From positions 1 to 41,855 of the forward strand of contig NZ_OLMK01000133.1 of NCBI RefSeq assembly GCF_900290235.1: a stretch of DNA of 41,855 bases. The letters are read 5' to 3'. This stretch comes from Streptomyces sp. MA5143a. GTDB taxonomy: Bacteria; Actinomycetota; Actinomycetes; Streptomycetales; Streptomycetaceae. How positions within the stretch are numbered: position 1 is the stretch's first letter; each line of letters starts with the position of its first letter. Shown here piece by piece: positions 7,189-16,555 of the stretch. The translations under genes and the position numbers were made by a program. The notes beneath the pieces are model-generated. The model searched no databases, was not told the DNA's origin, and saw nothing but the letters and a program-made list of their open reading frames with translations.

Positions 7189-7744
7189 CTGATCCTCCCC
7201 GCGCCTCGATTGCCGTCCCAAAACCGTAGGGGACGGAGCGACAAGGCGTCACACGGCCAATCAAGGAATCGGCCATCTCGCGCCGACGGTGGAATGAGAA
7301 AGCGCCCCCGTATCCCCAGGACTCCCTGCGGTATGCACCTTCGCCCTCCATGTGCGACTCACACCACAAGTGAATGCGCACCCTCCCGGCAAATTGATCG
7401 ATTGGGACAAGAGAGGCATGTGCGGCAAACTCCGCCGCAGAGTGAAGCCGAAGTGTGGCCAGAAGTGATCGGAACTGGTTCAGGACGCGACATCACCCAG
7501 GCGTACACACCTCTTGCATGGGCATCGCATGTCAACGGAGCAGGGGCGCAGCAAGGGGCGCTCCGCTCCAAGACAAGGCGCCTACCCGGGCCCGGGCCGC
7601 CCTTCCGCGACCCCACCGAATGCCCGCAGCCCTCCGCAGCCGCAGCCATCCACCAGCGATGCCCACGACCGGCCAAGCAGTGGGCGCGGAGTGCTGTCTC
7701 CTCGGCCCGCCGACAGAGCACGGCGGCCAACATCGTCCCGCCAT

Positions 7745-8190
7745 CAGAGAAAGGACCATCCCCGCGGAAAGCACGGTCGTAGGCCTTGTCGGCGTGTAGG
7801 CGCTGGGACTTGAAGTGCCGGCCGCGACCGGGGTCGTGTCTCGTCTGGTGATCCTCCACCATCGTCCTTTCTAGCCCTCACGTGGGCGGTGTCGAGGACG
7901 ACGCGGGTGACATCAATGAGGCTGGCGTCGTCGAGCCGGTGCAGCACTGCCTCATGGAGGCGGCTCCAGACACCGGCCCGCGCGACCAGATCAGGAAGCG
8001 GCGGTGAGCCGTCGATTTCGATGTGCCGAGACAGAGTGGCAGTCGGCGCCAGGCGCAGTCTCTGACCAGGACGTAGATGATGGCCGCGAACAGCGTCTCA
8101 TCAGATGTGTCCTGCGTGCCGCCGCCCTGCGGCCGCACTCTCGACGGCGGGATCAGCGGCTTCGCGATCTCCTAGAGCCCCTCCGGAACA
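7745..8190 (-). pseudogene. IS5-type transposase remnant
   Basis: Several minus-strand frames carry successive parts of one Streptomyces IS5-family transposase: IAKPLIPPSRVRPQGGG and LFAAIIYVLVRDCAWRRLP and STAHRRFLIWS in one frame, HEAVLHRLDDASLIDVTRVVLDTAHVRA in the next, and LHADKAYDRAF in a third near 7790. At least two frameshifts separate them and the catalytic C-terminus is gone. No terminal inverted repeats were found. The adjoining 7222-7740 region holds no convincing gene; it should contain the promoter for the decarboxylase operon. Confidence 0.75.
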
Positions 8191-8216
8191 ATCCAACTCC
8201 ACGTGCCCCGCCCCAA

Positions 8217-8244
8217 GCCCCACGCCCCACGCCCCACGCCCCAC
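8217..8244. repeat. 7-bp tandem repeat (GCCCCAC)4
   Basis: Four perfect copies of GCCCCAC, followed by a partial fifth, between the dead IS5 transposase and the end of the GAF/PucR gene. A simple-sequence tract with no coding role seen. Confidence 0.9.
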
Positions 8245-8282
8245 GCCCGGAACAATGACGCCTCACCACGCAGGACACCGGT

Positions 8283-10076
8283 CTAGATACCCACGGAGAC
8301 GCGCAGCTGGTGCATCCGGAGCGCGAGTTGGGTGTCGAGCGCCTCCGGCCCTCGCCAGCCGTCGCCGAGGACGAGGTCGATGCGGTCCAGCCGCTTGAGC
8401 AGCGTGTTGAGATGGACTTGGAGGGCCCGTGCGGTCTGAGCCAGGCTTCCACGGTTCGCGAAGTAGGTCACAGCAGTGGTGACGAGGTCGGTTGAGCGCT
8501 GGGCGTCGTAGGCGAGGAGGGGGCCTATGGTGGCGGAGATGAAGCGGTCCAGTTCGTTGATGCGCTCCGGCGCGAAGAGGAGCGAGTAGAGCGCATAGTC
8601 ACTTGTTGTGGCGCCGTGGTCCGTCCTGCCCAGAGCGAGTGCGAGGTCGAGGCACCGGCTCGCCGTCGCGAATGCGCGGGCCCAGTCGCGGCCCTGAACG
8701 TGTTCGCCCATGAGGTTGACGTCGCGGTCGAGCTGTCGGCGTATGGCACGGTGCCCGTCGGAGACAGCCTCATCGGCGTTCTCGGCATGGAGGAGCATCG
8801 TGGCCCGGCCGAGGTATTCACCTGCCAGGCCCGCGTGGTTCTGTGCGTATGCATGGAGCTGGCGTGACAGCTCAACGGTGGCAGCCGTCGTGGAGTCGGC
8901 GACCACGAGGAGGTTGAGCGCGTCGACATCGATGCCGCGCGCGCGAGTACGTGCCCGCTGCGCCGCGCTGACATGAGGGCTGTTGACCAGCAGCTCTGTC
9001 ATCAGCTCACCGCTGAGCCGCTCGGCCGCGTCGGCGACCGCGTTCTCCTTGAGGATCATCAGAGCGACGATGTGTGTGGCTCTCTCGAGCATGCGCAGGT
9101 CAGCCGGGCTCGGGCTGGAAGGTTGACTCCACACGAGGGCCCCGAGGTAGCTGTCTCCGGCCTGGACGACTGCGACACTGTGCGTCGTGGCGGATGCGTC
9201 CTGCTGAGTCACGCAGCGTCCCGTGCGACGCGCGCCCTCGAGGGCTTGCCTGATCCCGGGCCACGCCGGACTGTCGCTGTCGTGGAGCGTCTGGTCGACG
9301 CCCGCGCTCGCCAACAGCGTGTTGTCGCGACCCAGAAAGATCACCGCTCCGCCCATCTGATCGGCCAGGTGGCGGGCGACGTCCTTCGGTCCACCGCCGG
9401 TGAGGACGACCTCGGTGAGCGCCTCGTGAACGGCTTGCGAGCGTTCGATTGTGGCAACGTGCTCTTCGATGACGCTGTAGGCCGCCTGAAGTTTCTCGAG
9501 GGCGGTGCGGCTTTGGTCGTACAGACGGGCATTGTCGAGTGCGATCGCGGCGTGATCTGCGAATGCGCTGAAGAGCGCAATCTCCTCCGAGCTGAACAAC
9601 CTCTCCGAGCGGTCGGCGGCGAACAGGGCACCGACCGCCCGGCCGCGGACGAGCAAGGGCACCCCGAGCAGCGCGACCATGCCTTCTCGTGCGACGAGCC
9701 CGTCGAAGTCGTGGTCGTGGTTGAGCTCGCCGGCTATGAGGTAGTTGCTGACCCAGATCGGCTTGCACCGCTCGATCACCTGCCCTCCGAGTCCAGTGCC
9801 CGGAGGAATGCCGGCGGCAAGGAAGTCAGCGGAGATGGTGCCTTCCGAGGCGCGGACTGACAGCGCATTGTCAGGGCCGAGCAGGGACAGGTACGTGAAG
9901 TCGGTGCCGATGAGTCCGTGAGCGTGGCGCACGATCGACCGCAGCACGTCATCGAGCTCCCCCAGCGCAGTCAGCGACCTGGCGGTCGCATAGAGCGACG
10001 AGAGCTCACGCTTGCGCCGGAGGTGATAGGCCTGCGAGTTCTCGTCAGCGGGAAAGGGCGACGCCGTCGACGTCAT
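8283..10076 (-). CDS. GAF-domain PucR/CdaR-type transcriptional regulator
   Basis: A 597-residue cytoplasmic regulator. Residues about 35-195 form a GAF sensor domain (ELDDVLRSIVRHA, GTGLGGQVIERCKPIWV, LLGVPLLVRGRAVGALF, FADHAAIALDNARLYDQS). A helical linker (about 195-220) leads to a central PucR-like region. The C-terminal 60 residues carry the PucR helix-turn-helix (YFANRGSLAQTARALQVH, NTLLKRLDRI). Such proteins switch catabolic operons in response to a small-molecule or metabolic signal. ATG at 10076 is used because GGGAGGA lies upstream at workable spacing; the GTG at 10085 is too close to it. It is divergent from the ABC/lactonase/thiolase operon at 10241 with two inverted repeats between them, so it is very likely that operon's regulator. 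Confidence 0.85.
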   Translation of the reverse strand: MTSTASPFPADENSQAYHLRRKRELSSLYATARSLTALGELDDVLRSIVRHAHGLIGTDFTYLSLLGPDNALSVRASEGTISADFLAAGIPPGTGLGGQVIERCKPIWVSNYLIAGELNHDHDFDGLVAREGMVALLGVPLLVRGRAVGALFAADRSERLFSSEEIALFSAFADHAAIALDNARLYDQSRTALEKLQAAYSVIEEHVATIERSQAVHEALTEVVLTGGGPKDVARHLADQMGGAVIFLGRDNTLLASAGVDQTLHDSDSPAWPGIRQALEGARRTGRCVTQQDASATTHSVAVVQAGDSYLGALVWSQPSSPSPADLRMLERATHIVALMILKENAVADAAERLSGELMTELLVNSPHVSAAQRARTRARGIDVDALNLLVVADSTTAATVELSRQLHAYAQNHAGLAGEYLGRATMLLHAENADEAVSDGHRAIRRQLDRDVNLMGEHVQGRDWARAFATASRCLDLALALGRTDHGATTSDYALYSLLFAPERINELDRFISATIGPLLAYDAQRSTDLVTTAVTYFANRGSLAQTARALQVHLNTLLKRLDRIDLVLGDGWRGPEALDTQLALRMHQLRVSVGI

Positions 10077-10095
10077 CTCCCTCACATCCTCCCGT

Positions 10096-10119
10096 CACAC
10101 CACCGTCACTAGTGGTGTG
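10096..10119. promoter_or_regulatory. candidate operator, perfect 8-bp inverted repeat
   Basis: CACACCAC (10096-10103) and GTGGTGTG (10112-10119) are perfect arms around an 8-base spacer, 20 bases upstream of the GAF/PucR start, in the divergent promoter region. Probable autoregulatory site; the protein that binds is inferred, not shown. Confidence 0.5.
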
Positions 10120-10145
10120 GGAAACATGCACCACGTGGCGCACAG

Positions 10146-10169
10146 GAGTGGATCTTTCATACCTCTTCT
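10146..10169. repeat. 24-nt direct repeat, copy 1
   Basis: GAGTGGA-3 nt-TTTCATACCTCTTCT-type sequence that recurs at 19770-19793 with 21 of 24 bases identical and in the same orientation, including an exact 14-base block TTCATACCTCTTCT. The two copies bracket the whole catabolic operon. This copy is 72-95 bases upstream of the binding-protein start. Confidence 0.7.
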
Positions 10170-10178
10170 ACTGAAAGA
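10153..10178. promoter_or_regulatory. candidate operator, 7-bp inverted repeat
   Basis: TCTTTCA (10153-10159) and TGAAAGA (10172-10178) with a 12-base spacer, about 65-90 bases before the solute-binding-protein ATG. It is well placed to control the operon promoter. Confidence 0.45.
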
Positions 10179-10240
10179 ACTGTACCTAACGTGACGCATG
10201 GCGAAAGACACACCGAGGTGCCCATGAGGAGACATGACAC

Positions 10241-11320
10241 ATGAAGCCTGAAACGCGCCTGGCCACAGACGGGACCACCCTCACAACGACCGGCCGCCAG
10301 CGGATCAACAAGATCGCTCTGGCGGGATCCCTGGTCGCCATGGCGGCACTGGCCGCCGGTTGCGCCAGCTCGTCGCCCACAGCCACCGGACCGTCGGGCA
10401 GCACCACGAAGAACGGCGGCAGCGCCGCGGGGAAGACCGTCCACTTCATCGGCTACGGCAACACCAACCAGTGGGCTGCGTACTTCAACAGCGTCTTTGA
10501 GAAGAGACTCAAGGCCGCTGACGTCAAGCTCAAGGACCTGACCACCATGGACGCGGGTACAGCGGTCCAAAACTTCAACCAGGCCATCGCGGACAAGCCC
10601 GACCTCATCGTGACCGCACTGCTCGACACGAAGTCGATGGCAGTTCCGATCGCCAAGGCGAAGCAGGCCGGTGTGCCGGTGCTGGTCTTCGACGGCCGCC
10701 CCGATCCGAAGGTCGACGGTGACGTGCTTCAGGTCGTGAGCGACAACGTCGCACTCGGCAAGGCCGCTGCCGAGAACATAATCGAAGGCCTGAAGGCACA
10801 AGGGCGCAAGTCCGGCAACGTGGTCGTCATCACCGGCACCGCTTCCTCGCTGGTGACCCAGGATCGTATGAAGGGCTTCAACGCCGAGATGGCGACCGCT
10901 CCCGGCTACAAGGTGATCGAGACCCAGGACGGCAACTGGGACCCCAAGCTCTCGGGCCAGATCGCGACCCAGCTGCTGGCGAAGCACAGCTGCGGCGGGA
11001 TCCAGGCTGCCTACGGTATGGCGGACTACATGGCACTCCCGATCATCGCCTCGGCCCAGCAGGCGGGCTGCGAGGTCGGTGGGAAGAACGGCCTGGTCGT
11101 CACCAGCAGCAACTGCTTCAAGGCCGGCATCGAGGCGATCAAGCAGGGCACCCTCTACGGCACGGCGACCGAGGATCCCGGCACGATCGCGAACCAGACG
11201 GCGGCCTACGTCCTGGACTACCTCAGCGGCCAGAACCCTCCGCGGAAGCGCACCGTCAAGGAGGAGCGGATCACCGCCGCCAACGTCGACCAGTACGCCA
11301 CGCAGTGCAGCCACGCATGA
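10241..11320 (+). CDS. ribose/sugar-type ABC transporter binding lipoprotein
   Basis: A 359-residue exported lipoprotein. A charged N-terminus (about 27 residues) precedes a hydrophobic helix and the lipobox LAAGC (Cys41). A Ser/Thr/Gly-rich linker follows, then a type I periplasmic-binding fold: VHFIGYGNTNQWAAYFNSV, DKPDLIVTALLDT, AGVPVLVFDGRPD, VVVITGTASSLVTQDRMKGF. This is the RbsB/sugar-binding class, which captures pentoses, inositols, rhizopines and similar cyclic polyols at the membrane surface. ATG at 10241 follows AGGAG. It is the first gene of an operon with the ATPase overlapping its stop. The ligand is unknown; the downstream lactonase and acyl-CoA enzymes suggest something other than an ordinary sugar. 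Confidence 0.88.
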   Translation: MKPETRLATDGTTLTTTGRQRINKIALAGSLVAMAALAAGCASSSPTATGPSGSTTKNGGSAAGKTVHFIGYGNTNQWAAYFNSVFEKRLKAADVKLKDLTTMDAGTAVQNFNQAIADKPDLIVTALLDTKSMAVPIAKAKQAGVPVLVFDGRPDPKVDGDVLQVVSDNVALGKAAAENIIEGLKAQGRKSGNVVVITGTASSLVTQDRMKGFNAEMATAPGYKVIETQDGNWDPKLSGQIATQLLAKHSCGGIQAAYGMADYMALPIIASAQQAGCEVGGKNGLVVTSSNCFKAGIEAIKQGTLYGTATEDPGTIANQTAAYVLDYLSGQNPPRKRTVKEERITAANVDQYATQCSHA

Positions 11321-12852
11321 GCGCCCGGCCTTACCACTCCCCGGCCGGCCCTCCGCTGGTGAGCCTCACCGGCCTGCGCAAGACCTACGGCGACACGGTG
11401 GCCGTGCACGGCGCCGACCTCGTGCTTCGGGCAGGTGAGGTCCACGCCCTGTGCGGGCACAACGGCGCAGGCAAGAGCACGGTCGTCAAGATGCTCTCGG
11501 GACAGGAGGGCCCTGACGCCGGCACCATCAGCATCGCAGGCGAGGTCGTCGAGCTGCGCAACAGGGGCAGCGCTCAGCTGGCGGGCATCGCGCTGGTCGA
11601 CCAGGAGCTCAGCGTCGTTCCGGCCCTGACGGTGGCCGAGAACCTCTTTCTCGGCGACCGCAGCGCCGGGTGGGTTCACCGGCCTCGGCAGGAACGAGCT
11701 CGCGCTCGCGACATGCTCGACGAGATGGGGCTCGCGCACGTGCACCCCGACCAGCCTCTCGGTTCGCTGGGGCTCGGCGAGCGACAACTGGTGGAGATCG
11801 CCAGGGCCGTGGGCCAGCGTGCCCGCGTGGTCATCCTCGACGAACCGACCGCGACGCTGAGCGATGTCGAGAGTGAGCGGGTCTATGCCGCCGTACGCCG
11901 CGTGGCCGCCACCGGCAGCTCCGTGCTCTTCGTCTCCCACAGGCTCGGCGAGGTGCTCCAGCTGTGCGACCGGGTGACTGTCATGCGCGACGGCCGCGTC
12001 GTGACCGTGGCCGACACAGCGAAGCTCACCGTCCAGAGCCTGATCAGGCACATCCTCGGCGAGACGTCGGAGAGCAGTCTCAAGCGGCCGGCGAACGTCG
12101 GCGAGGTGGCTCTGCAGCTCCACGCGATTGCAGTGCCCGGACGGTTCGAGAGTCTGTCCCTCGACGCTCATGCCGGGACTGTCTACGCCCTGGCAGGCCA
12201 AGTGGGCTCAGGGGCTTCTGAGGTGTTGCGCGGCATAGCGGGTCTCGAGCCGGCGATGCGCGGGCGCGTCAGCGTGACAGGACGGTATATGACCGTCGGC
12301 GATCCCGTTGCCGCATCGAGTGGCGGCATCGCGTTCGCCTCCAACGACCGCAAGTCCGAAGGCCTGTTCCTGCGACGCCCGGTCGGCACGAACCTCATGG
12401 CCACGAGGATCCCGGCCTTCACCCGAGCCGGCCTGGTCCGTAGTCGTGCGTGGCGGACCTGTGAGCGTCGCCTTGCAGCGTCCTGCGGACTGCAGGAGCG
12501 CCTGGGGGTCGCGGTCGGTGACCTCAGCGGTGGCAACCAGCAGAAGGTCTTCGTCGCACGGGCGCTGGGACGCCCGGACGTGAAGGTGCTGCTCCTGGAC
12601 GAACCCACCCGCGGCGTGGACGTGGGCGGGCGGGCGGCCATCCACCGGCTCGTCCGCCAAGCCGCGGCCGATGGGATGACGGTTCTGTTCGCGTCTACCG
12701 AGCTCGACGAGCTCGTCGAGCTCGCCGACGTCGTCGTCACGTTCCACAAGGGCGAGGTCGTCGCCCGGCACGACAGCGTGGCCTCCGGGGACGCGCTGCT
12801 CTTCGAGATGACCCACGGCACCGCCGTGCACGAGGTGGGAGGCGCCCGGTGA
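11317..12852 (+). CDS. sugar ABC transporter ATPase (RbsA-like, duplicated)
   Basis: A 511-residue protein with two fused nucleotide-binding domains, typical of ribose-type importers. Domain 1: Walker A GHNGAGKST, signature LGLGERQLVEIARA, Walker B VVILDEPTATLSD. Domain 2 has the usual degenerate Walker A (GQVGSGASE), signature DLSGGNQQKVFVARA and Walker B VLLLDEPTRGVDVG. It powers import through the two following permeases. ATG at 11317 overlaps the binding-protein stop by four bases (ATGA); the frame extends upstream to a GTG at 11305, but translational coupling favours 11317. The stop overlaps the next gene. Confidence 0.92.
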   Translation: MSARPYHSPAGPPLVSLTGLRKTYGDTVAVHGADLVLRAGEVHALCGHNGAGKSTVVKMLSGQEGPDAGTISIAGEVVELRNRGSAQLAGIALVDQELSVVPALTVAENLFLGDRSAGWVHRPRQERARARDMLDEMGLAHVHPDQPLGSLGLGERQLVEIARAVGQRARVVILDEPTATLSDVESERVYAAVRRVAATGSSVLFVSHRLGEVLQLCDRVTVMRDGRVVTVADTAKLTVQSLIRHILGETSESSLKRPANVGEVALQLHAIAVPGRFESLSLDAHAGTVYALAGQVGSGASEVLRGIAGLEPAMRGRVSVTGRYMTVGDPVAASSGGIAFASNDRKSEGLFLRRPVGTNLMATRIPAFTRAGLVRSRAWRTCERRLAASCGLQERLGVAVGDLSGGNQQKVFVARALGRPDVKVLLLDEPTRGVDVGGRAAIHRLVRQAAADGMTVLFASTELDELVELADVVVTFHKGEVVARHDSVASGDALLFEMTHGTAVHEVGGAR

Positions 12853-13829
12853 ACACTGTGCAGACACCCCTGGACACCGCGGCCACAGCCAGCGGTGGGA
12901 CCCGGCGCGCGGTCGCCTGGAGCGATGCTGTCGCCGCCCTCGCTCTCGTCGCCCTGCTGGCACTTGGCGCGGCGACCAACCGCTTCTACACCTTCGACAA
13001 CCTACGCGCGGTCTTCACCTCAGCCAGCCTGGTCGGCATCGCCGCTCTTGGGCTGACCCTCATCGTGATCGCCGGGACGTCGGTCTCCCTCGCGATCTCC
13101 GAGACCGCCTCGGTGTGCGCCATGGTGTTCCTGGCCACCCAGTCGTGGGGGCTGGTTCCCTCACTGCTGGCCACGCTCGCCGTCGGCGCGGCCGTCACTG
13201 CGCTGCAAGGCCTGGCAGTCGGGTACGGCGAGGCCAACTCTGTCGTGCTGAGCATCGCCGCCGGCTTCGCTTTGGTCGGCGTGGCGACCTGGGTCACCGG
13301 AGGAACCTCGGTTGCTCCTCAGGGCGCGGGTTACATCCACCTCAATGCGACGCCGGGCGGCGTTGCGCTGAGTGTCTACGTACTCGTGGCCTTCACCGTC
13401 CTGCTCGAGCTCCTGCTCCGCCGATCAGGCTTCGGCAGGATCCTCTATCTCACCGGTGAGAACCGGCGCGCGGCCACTGCGGCCGGCCTCGCAGTCGGAC
13501 GCACCATCACCATCGCCTGGCTTTTGGCCGGCGCCCTGTTCGCGGTAGCGGCCTCCTTCAGCGGCGCTTTCAACACCACCGCAAACGTCAACCTCGGAGG
13601 CACCCTGACGTTCGACGCGATCGCCGCCGTCCTCGTCGGCGGCACCCCCATCGCCGGAGGAAGCGGCTCAGCAGTTCGCACACTGTGCGGAGCCGTGCTG
13701 ATCGCCGCCGTCTCCGACGTCCTGCTGCTGCGCGGCTACAGCACCGGGGCACAGGTCCTGGTCAAGGGACTGATCGTGCTCGCCATCGTGGTCGTGGTCC
13801 ACCTCCGGTCCCGCAAAGGAACCCGATGA
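12849..13829 (+). CDS. sugar ABC transporter permease 1
   Basis: A 326-residue membrane protein of the RbsC/BPD_transp_2 family with about eight to ten hydrophobic helices. It begins around AVAALALVALLALGAATNRF and ends in LVKGLIVLAIVVVVH. The family signature region is GENRRAATAAGLAVGRT, the cytoplasmic coupling loop that docks the ATPase. GTG at 12849 overlaps the ATPase stop (GTGA). It pairs with the second permease to form a heterodimeric channel. Confidence 0.88.
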   Translation: MNTVQTPLDTAATASGGTRRAVAWSDAVAALALVALLALGAATNRFYTFDNLRAVFTSASLVGIAALGLTLIVIAGTSVSLAISETASVCAMVFLATQSWGLVPSLLATLAVGAAVTALQGLAVGYGEANSVVLSIAAGFALVGVATWVTGGTSVAPQGAGYIHLNATPGGVALSVYVLVAFTVLLELLLRRSGFGRILYLTGENRRAATAAGLAVGRTITIAWLLAGALFAVAASFSGAFNTTANVNLGGTLTFDAIAAVLVGGTPIAGGSGSAVRTLCGAVLIAAVSDVLLLRGYSTGAQVLVKGLIVLAIVVVVHLRSRKGTR

Positions 13830-14869
13830 TGTCCCAAACCCGTTTCGTCAGGGCTTTCCTGAGCAGACCTCAGCGCCTGCTGCCGACCAGTGCACTGGGC
13901 ATCGCCTTGCTGGCCTACCTGGCACTGCCCCTCTACTCGGGCGAGCCGCTACAGGCCTTCGACACCTTCAACGCACTGCAGTTCTTCGCCCGCCTCGCCC
14001 CCCTGGTGCTAGGCCTGGGGCTCACGATGTTCGCCGGAGAGTTCGACCTCTCGCTCGTCGGTACCTACGCCCTGGGGGGCATGCTCGCGGTGCAGTACGG
14101 TGGCGCTCACTGGGTCATCGGCATAGCTGTCGCCCTCGCGGCCGGCACAGTGATCGGCGCTGTCCAAGGCACCATCGTCGCCCGCTTCAACATCCCCTCG
14201 ATGCCGGTCACCCTGGGGACCTACATCGCACTCCTGGGCCTGACCAAGGCGATCTCCGGCGGGCTGAGCAAGACCTACGACAACATCTCGGTGACACTGT
14301 GGGTCGACAGGCAGATCGCCGTGGTCCTTTCGCCCCGAAGCCTGCTCGTGCTCGCTGCCTTCGCGGTCGTCGGCTTGTTTCTCGGCTGCTCACGCTGGGG
14401 ACGAGAAATCCGCGCCATCGGATCGGACCGCCGCGCCAGCCGGGCCTCCGGGGTACGCACCGACCGCCTGCTCATCGGCCTGTTCGCCACCTCGGGCGTG
14501 CTTGCCGCGGCCTCCGGCGCCCTGCTCGACTTCAGCCTGGGCGCGGCCAACCCCGATCCTGGAACCCAGCCGCTGATCCTTGCCGCCGTCGGCGCGCTGC
14601 TCGGCGGTGTCTCACTAGCCGGCGGACGCGGCAGCGTCGCCGGCCTCCTGGCCGGGGCATTGACGGTGTCCCTGCTCGCCCAGATCGTCACCGCCGCCGG
14701 CCTGCCGAGCTACCTGGCCCAGCTCTTCTACGCCACATTGCTGCTCCTCATCGTCGCTGTCGAAGCGCCGGGTCTACGCAGGGTCTGGACCCGATCCTCC
14801 GTCAGGCTGCACTCACGCCGCTCAGCGGCCCTCGCCAGGGCGATCGACTCGAGAAAGGCCGCATCGTGA
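13826..14869 (+). CDS. sugar ABC transporter permease 2
   Basis: A 347-residue RbsC-type permease. FAGEFDLSLVGTYALGG corresponds to the conserved D-L-S motif of the family near the first third, and GREIRAIGSDRRASRASGV is the ATPase-coupling loop. Hydrophobic helices run through LLAGALTVSLLAQIV and LFYATLLLLIVAVEA. ATGATG at 13826 overlaps the previous stop; the second ATG (13829) is equally possible. The C-terminal tail is basic (RRVWTRSSVRLHSRRS). The stop overlaps the following GTG. Confidence 0.86.
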   Translation: MMSQTRFVRAFLSRPQRLLPTSALGIALLAYLALPLYSGEPLQAFDTFNALQFFARLAPLVLGLGLTMFAGEFDLSLVGTYALGGMLAVQYGGAHWVIGIAVALAAGTVIGAVQGTIVARFNIPSMPVTLGTYIALLGLTKAISGGLSKTYDNISVTLWVDRQIAVVLSPRSLLVLAAFAVVGLFLGCSRWGREIRAIGSDRRASRASGVRTDRLLIGLFATSGVLAAASGALLDFSLGAANPDPGTQPLILAAVGALLGGVSLAGGRGSVAGLLAGALTVSLLAQIVTAAGLPSYLAQLFYATLLLLIVAVEAPGLRRVWTRSSVRLHSRRSAALARAIDSRKAAS

Positions 14870-15714
14870 CCACACCCACCCGGCTCTATACGGGCTTCCG
14901 CTTCCCCGAAGGAGGCCGCTGGCATGACGGCCGACTCTGGTTCTCCGACATGCACACCGGAGAGATCTTCCGTGTCGATCCAGACGGCGACCAGCTGCCG
15001 GAAGTCGTCACCCGCGTCGACGACCAGCCCTCCGGCCTCGGCTGGCTGGCTGACGGATCACTGCTGATCAGCTCGATGCTGCGCCGCGTCGTACTCAAGG
15101 ACGACATGAACGGCAGTCAGCGTGTCTACGCCGATCTGTCCGCTATGACGGACGCACCCATCAACGACATGGTCGTCGACGAGTCCGGCACCGCATACGT
15201 CGGAGGTTTCGGCTACGACCTGTACGCAGGCGCGCCGCAGGAGAACGGCCCTCTCTTCGCGATCTCACCAGCGGGGGAGGCGTACCTGGCGGACTCCGAC
15301 ATGGTTTTCCCCAACGGGTCGGTGATCCTTCCCGGCACCAGGACCCTCGTAGTGGCCGAGACCTGGGCTGCGCGTCTGACTGCCTTCGACATCGGCGAGG
15401 GCGGCGCGTTGAGCGGGAAGCGTTTGTGGGCCCCGCTGCCTGCGGGCTCCACACCCGACGGCCTGTGCGTCGATGTCGAGGGTGGTGTATGGGTCTCGTG
15501 CGTCGCGAACGGTCGCTTCATCCGTGTCCTGGCCGGCGGCGAGGTCACCGACATCGTCGACGTGCCAGGCCGTTGCGCGGCTGACTGCGTACTCGGCGGC
15601 CCCGATGGGCGCGGCCTCTATCTGCTCACCTCCAACAGCTGGCAGCCCGGGGACACCGAGGAGCGGCAGGGCTGGATCGAGACCGTCCGCGTCGACGTTC
15701 CCGGCCGACAGTAG
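14866..15714 (+). CDS. SMP-30/gluconolactonase-family lactonase
   Basis: A 282-residue six-bladed beta-propeller of the SMP-30/gluconolactonase/LRE family, which hydrolyses sugar or other lactones using a central divalent metal. Conserved elements: FRFPEGGRWHDGRLWFSDMH with the metal-binding Glu, QPSGLGWLADGSLLISSM, INDMVVDESGTAYVGGFG, VFPNGSVI and STPDGLCVDVEGGVWVSC with the metal-binding Asn and Asp. GTG at 14866 overlaps the permease stop (GTGA) and has GAGAAAGG upstream. Sitting straight after an importer, it probably opens the ring of the imported lactone, or of one formed by oxidation. Confidence 0.88.
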   Translation: MTTPTRLYTGFRFPEGGRWHDGRLWFSDMHTGEIFRVDPDGDQLPEVVTRVDDQPSGLGWLADGSLLISSMLRRVVLKDDMNGSQRVYADLSAMTDAPINDMVVDESGTAYVGGFGYDLYAGAPQENGPLFAISPAGEAYLADSDMVFPNGSVILPGTRTLVVAETWAARLTAFDIGEGGALSGKRLWAPLPAGSTPDGLCVDVEGGVWVSCVANGRFIRVLAGGEVTDIVDVPGRCAADCVLGGPDGRGLYLLTSNSWQPGDTEERQGWIETVRVDVPGRQ

Positions 15715-15796
15715 CCCTCGTATCTCTGATCACCGTCCAGGTGCCCATCCATCCGTGCCGTGTTTCGGGAGTATCCGTTGACCGAAAGAGATTCCC

Positions 15797-16555
15797 ATGC
15801 CTGACCAGTCCCGTGTCGCGATCGTGACCGGAGCCGCCCGCGGCATCGGTGCAGCCGTTGCCCGACGGCTCGCCGGAGACGGCCACCGCGTAGCTGTGGT
15901 CGACCTCGATGCCGCCTCCTGCGCACCGGTTGTCGACGCCATCATCGCTGCCGGCGGCTCCGCCGTCGGGCTGGGAGCCGACGTCAGCGAGGAGGCGGCT
16001 GCCAACTCGGCGGTCGAGGAGTGTGCAGAGCGGCTCGGCGCACCCACGATCCTGATCAACAACGCCGGCATCACTCGCGACAACCTCTTGTTCAAGATGA
16101 CCACCGCGGACTGGGACGGCGTGATGAGTGTCCACCTCCGTGGAAGCTTCCTGATGAGCCGGGCGGTACAGCGCTGGATGGTCCAGGAGCGGTGGGGACG
16201 GATCGTCTCCCTGTCGAGCACCTCGGCCCTCGGCAATCGCGGTCAGGCCAACTACGCGGCGGCGAAGGCCGGTCTGCAGGGCTTCACCAAGACCCTCGCC
16301 ATCGAGCTCGGGCCTTTCGGGATCACCGTCAACGCGGTTGCCCCCGGATTCATCGCCACCGACATGCTCGAGGCCACCGCAGCGCGCATGGGCAAGTCGT
16401 ACGATGAACTGCTCGCCGAGTTCGCCGCCGACATCCCGGTCGGTCGCACGGGCACGGTCGAGGACATCGCCGCAGCAGTGTCCTTCTTCGTGGGGGACGA
16501 GGCATCCTTCACCACCGGTCAGACCCTCTATGTCGCGGGTGGTCCCCGATGCTGA
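15797..16555 (+). CDS. short-chain dehydrogenase/reductase, FabG-like
   Basis: A 252-residue classical SDR. The cofactor loop TGAARGIGAAVA is at the N-terminus with AVVDLDA after it (acidic residue, suggesting NAD). NNAG, a serine in VSLSSTSALGNRG and the catalytic Y-x-x-x-K in NYAAAKAG are present, and it ends FTTGQTLYVAGG. It resembles 3-oxoacyl/3-hydroxyacyl dehydrogenases. Before a CoA ligase and a thiolase, it may oxidise a 3-hydroxyacyl-CoA to the 3-oxo thioester; the order of reactions is inference. An 82-base gap separates it from the lactonase, the largest in the operon, so an internal promoter is possible. The next gene overlaps its stop. Confidence 0.86.
   Translation: MPDQSRVAIVTGAARGIGAAVARRLAGDGHRVAVVDLDAASCAPVVDAIIAAGGSAVGLGADVSEEAAANSAVEECAERLGAPTILINNAGITRDNLLFKMTTADWDGVMSVHLRGSFLMSRAVQRWMVQERWGRIVSLSSTSALGNRGQANYAAAKAGLQGFTKTLAIELGPFGITVNAVAPGFIATDMLEATAARMGKSYDELLAEFAADIPVGRTGTVEDIAAAVSFFVGDEASFTTGQTLYVAGGPRC

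Noticed and set aside
8217..8244. CRISPR-like repeats
   Set aside because: Contiguous 7-bp units without spacers; no cas genes in the window.
10157..11314. 385-residue minus-strand frame opposite the sugar-binding protein
   Set aside because: No domain is visible; it mirrors the codons of the intact lipoprotein gene. The same applies to 11218-12201 minus and 32513-33589 plus.
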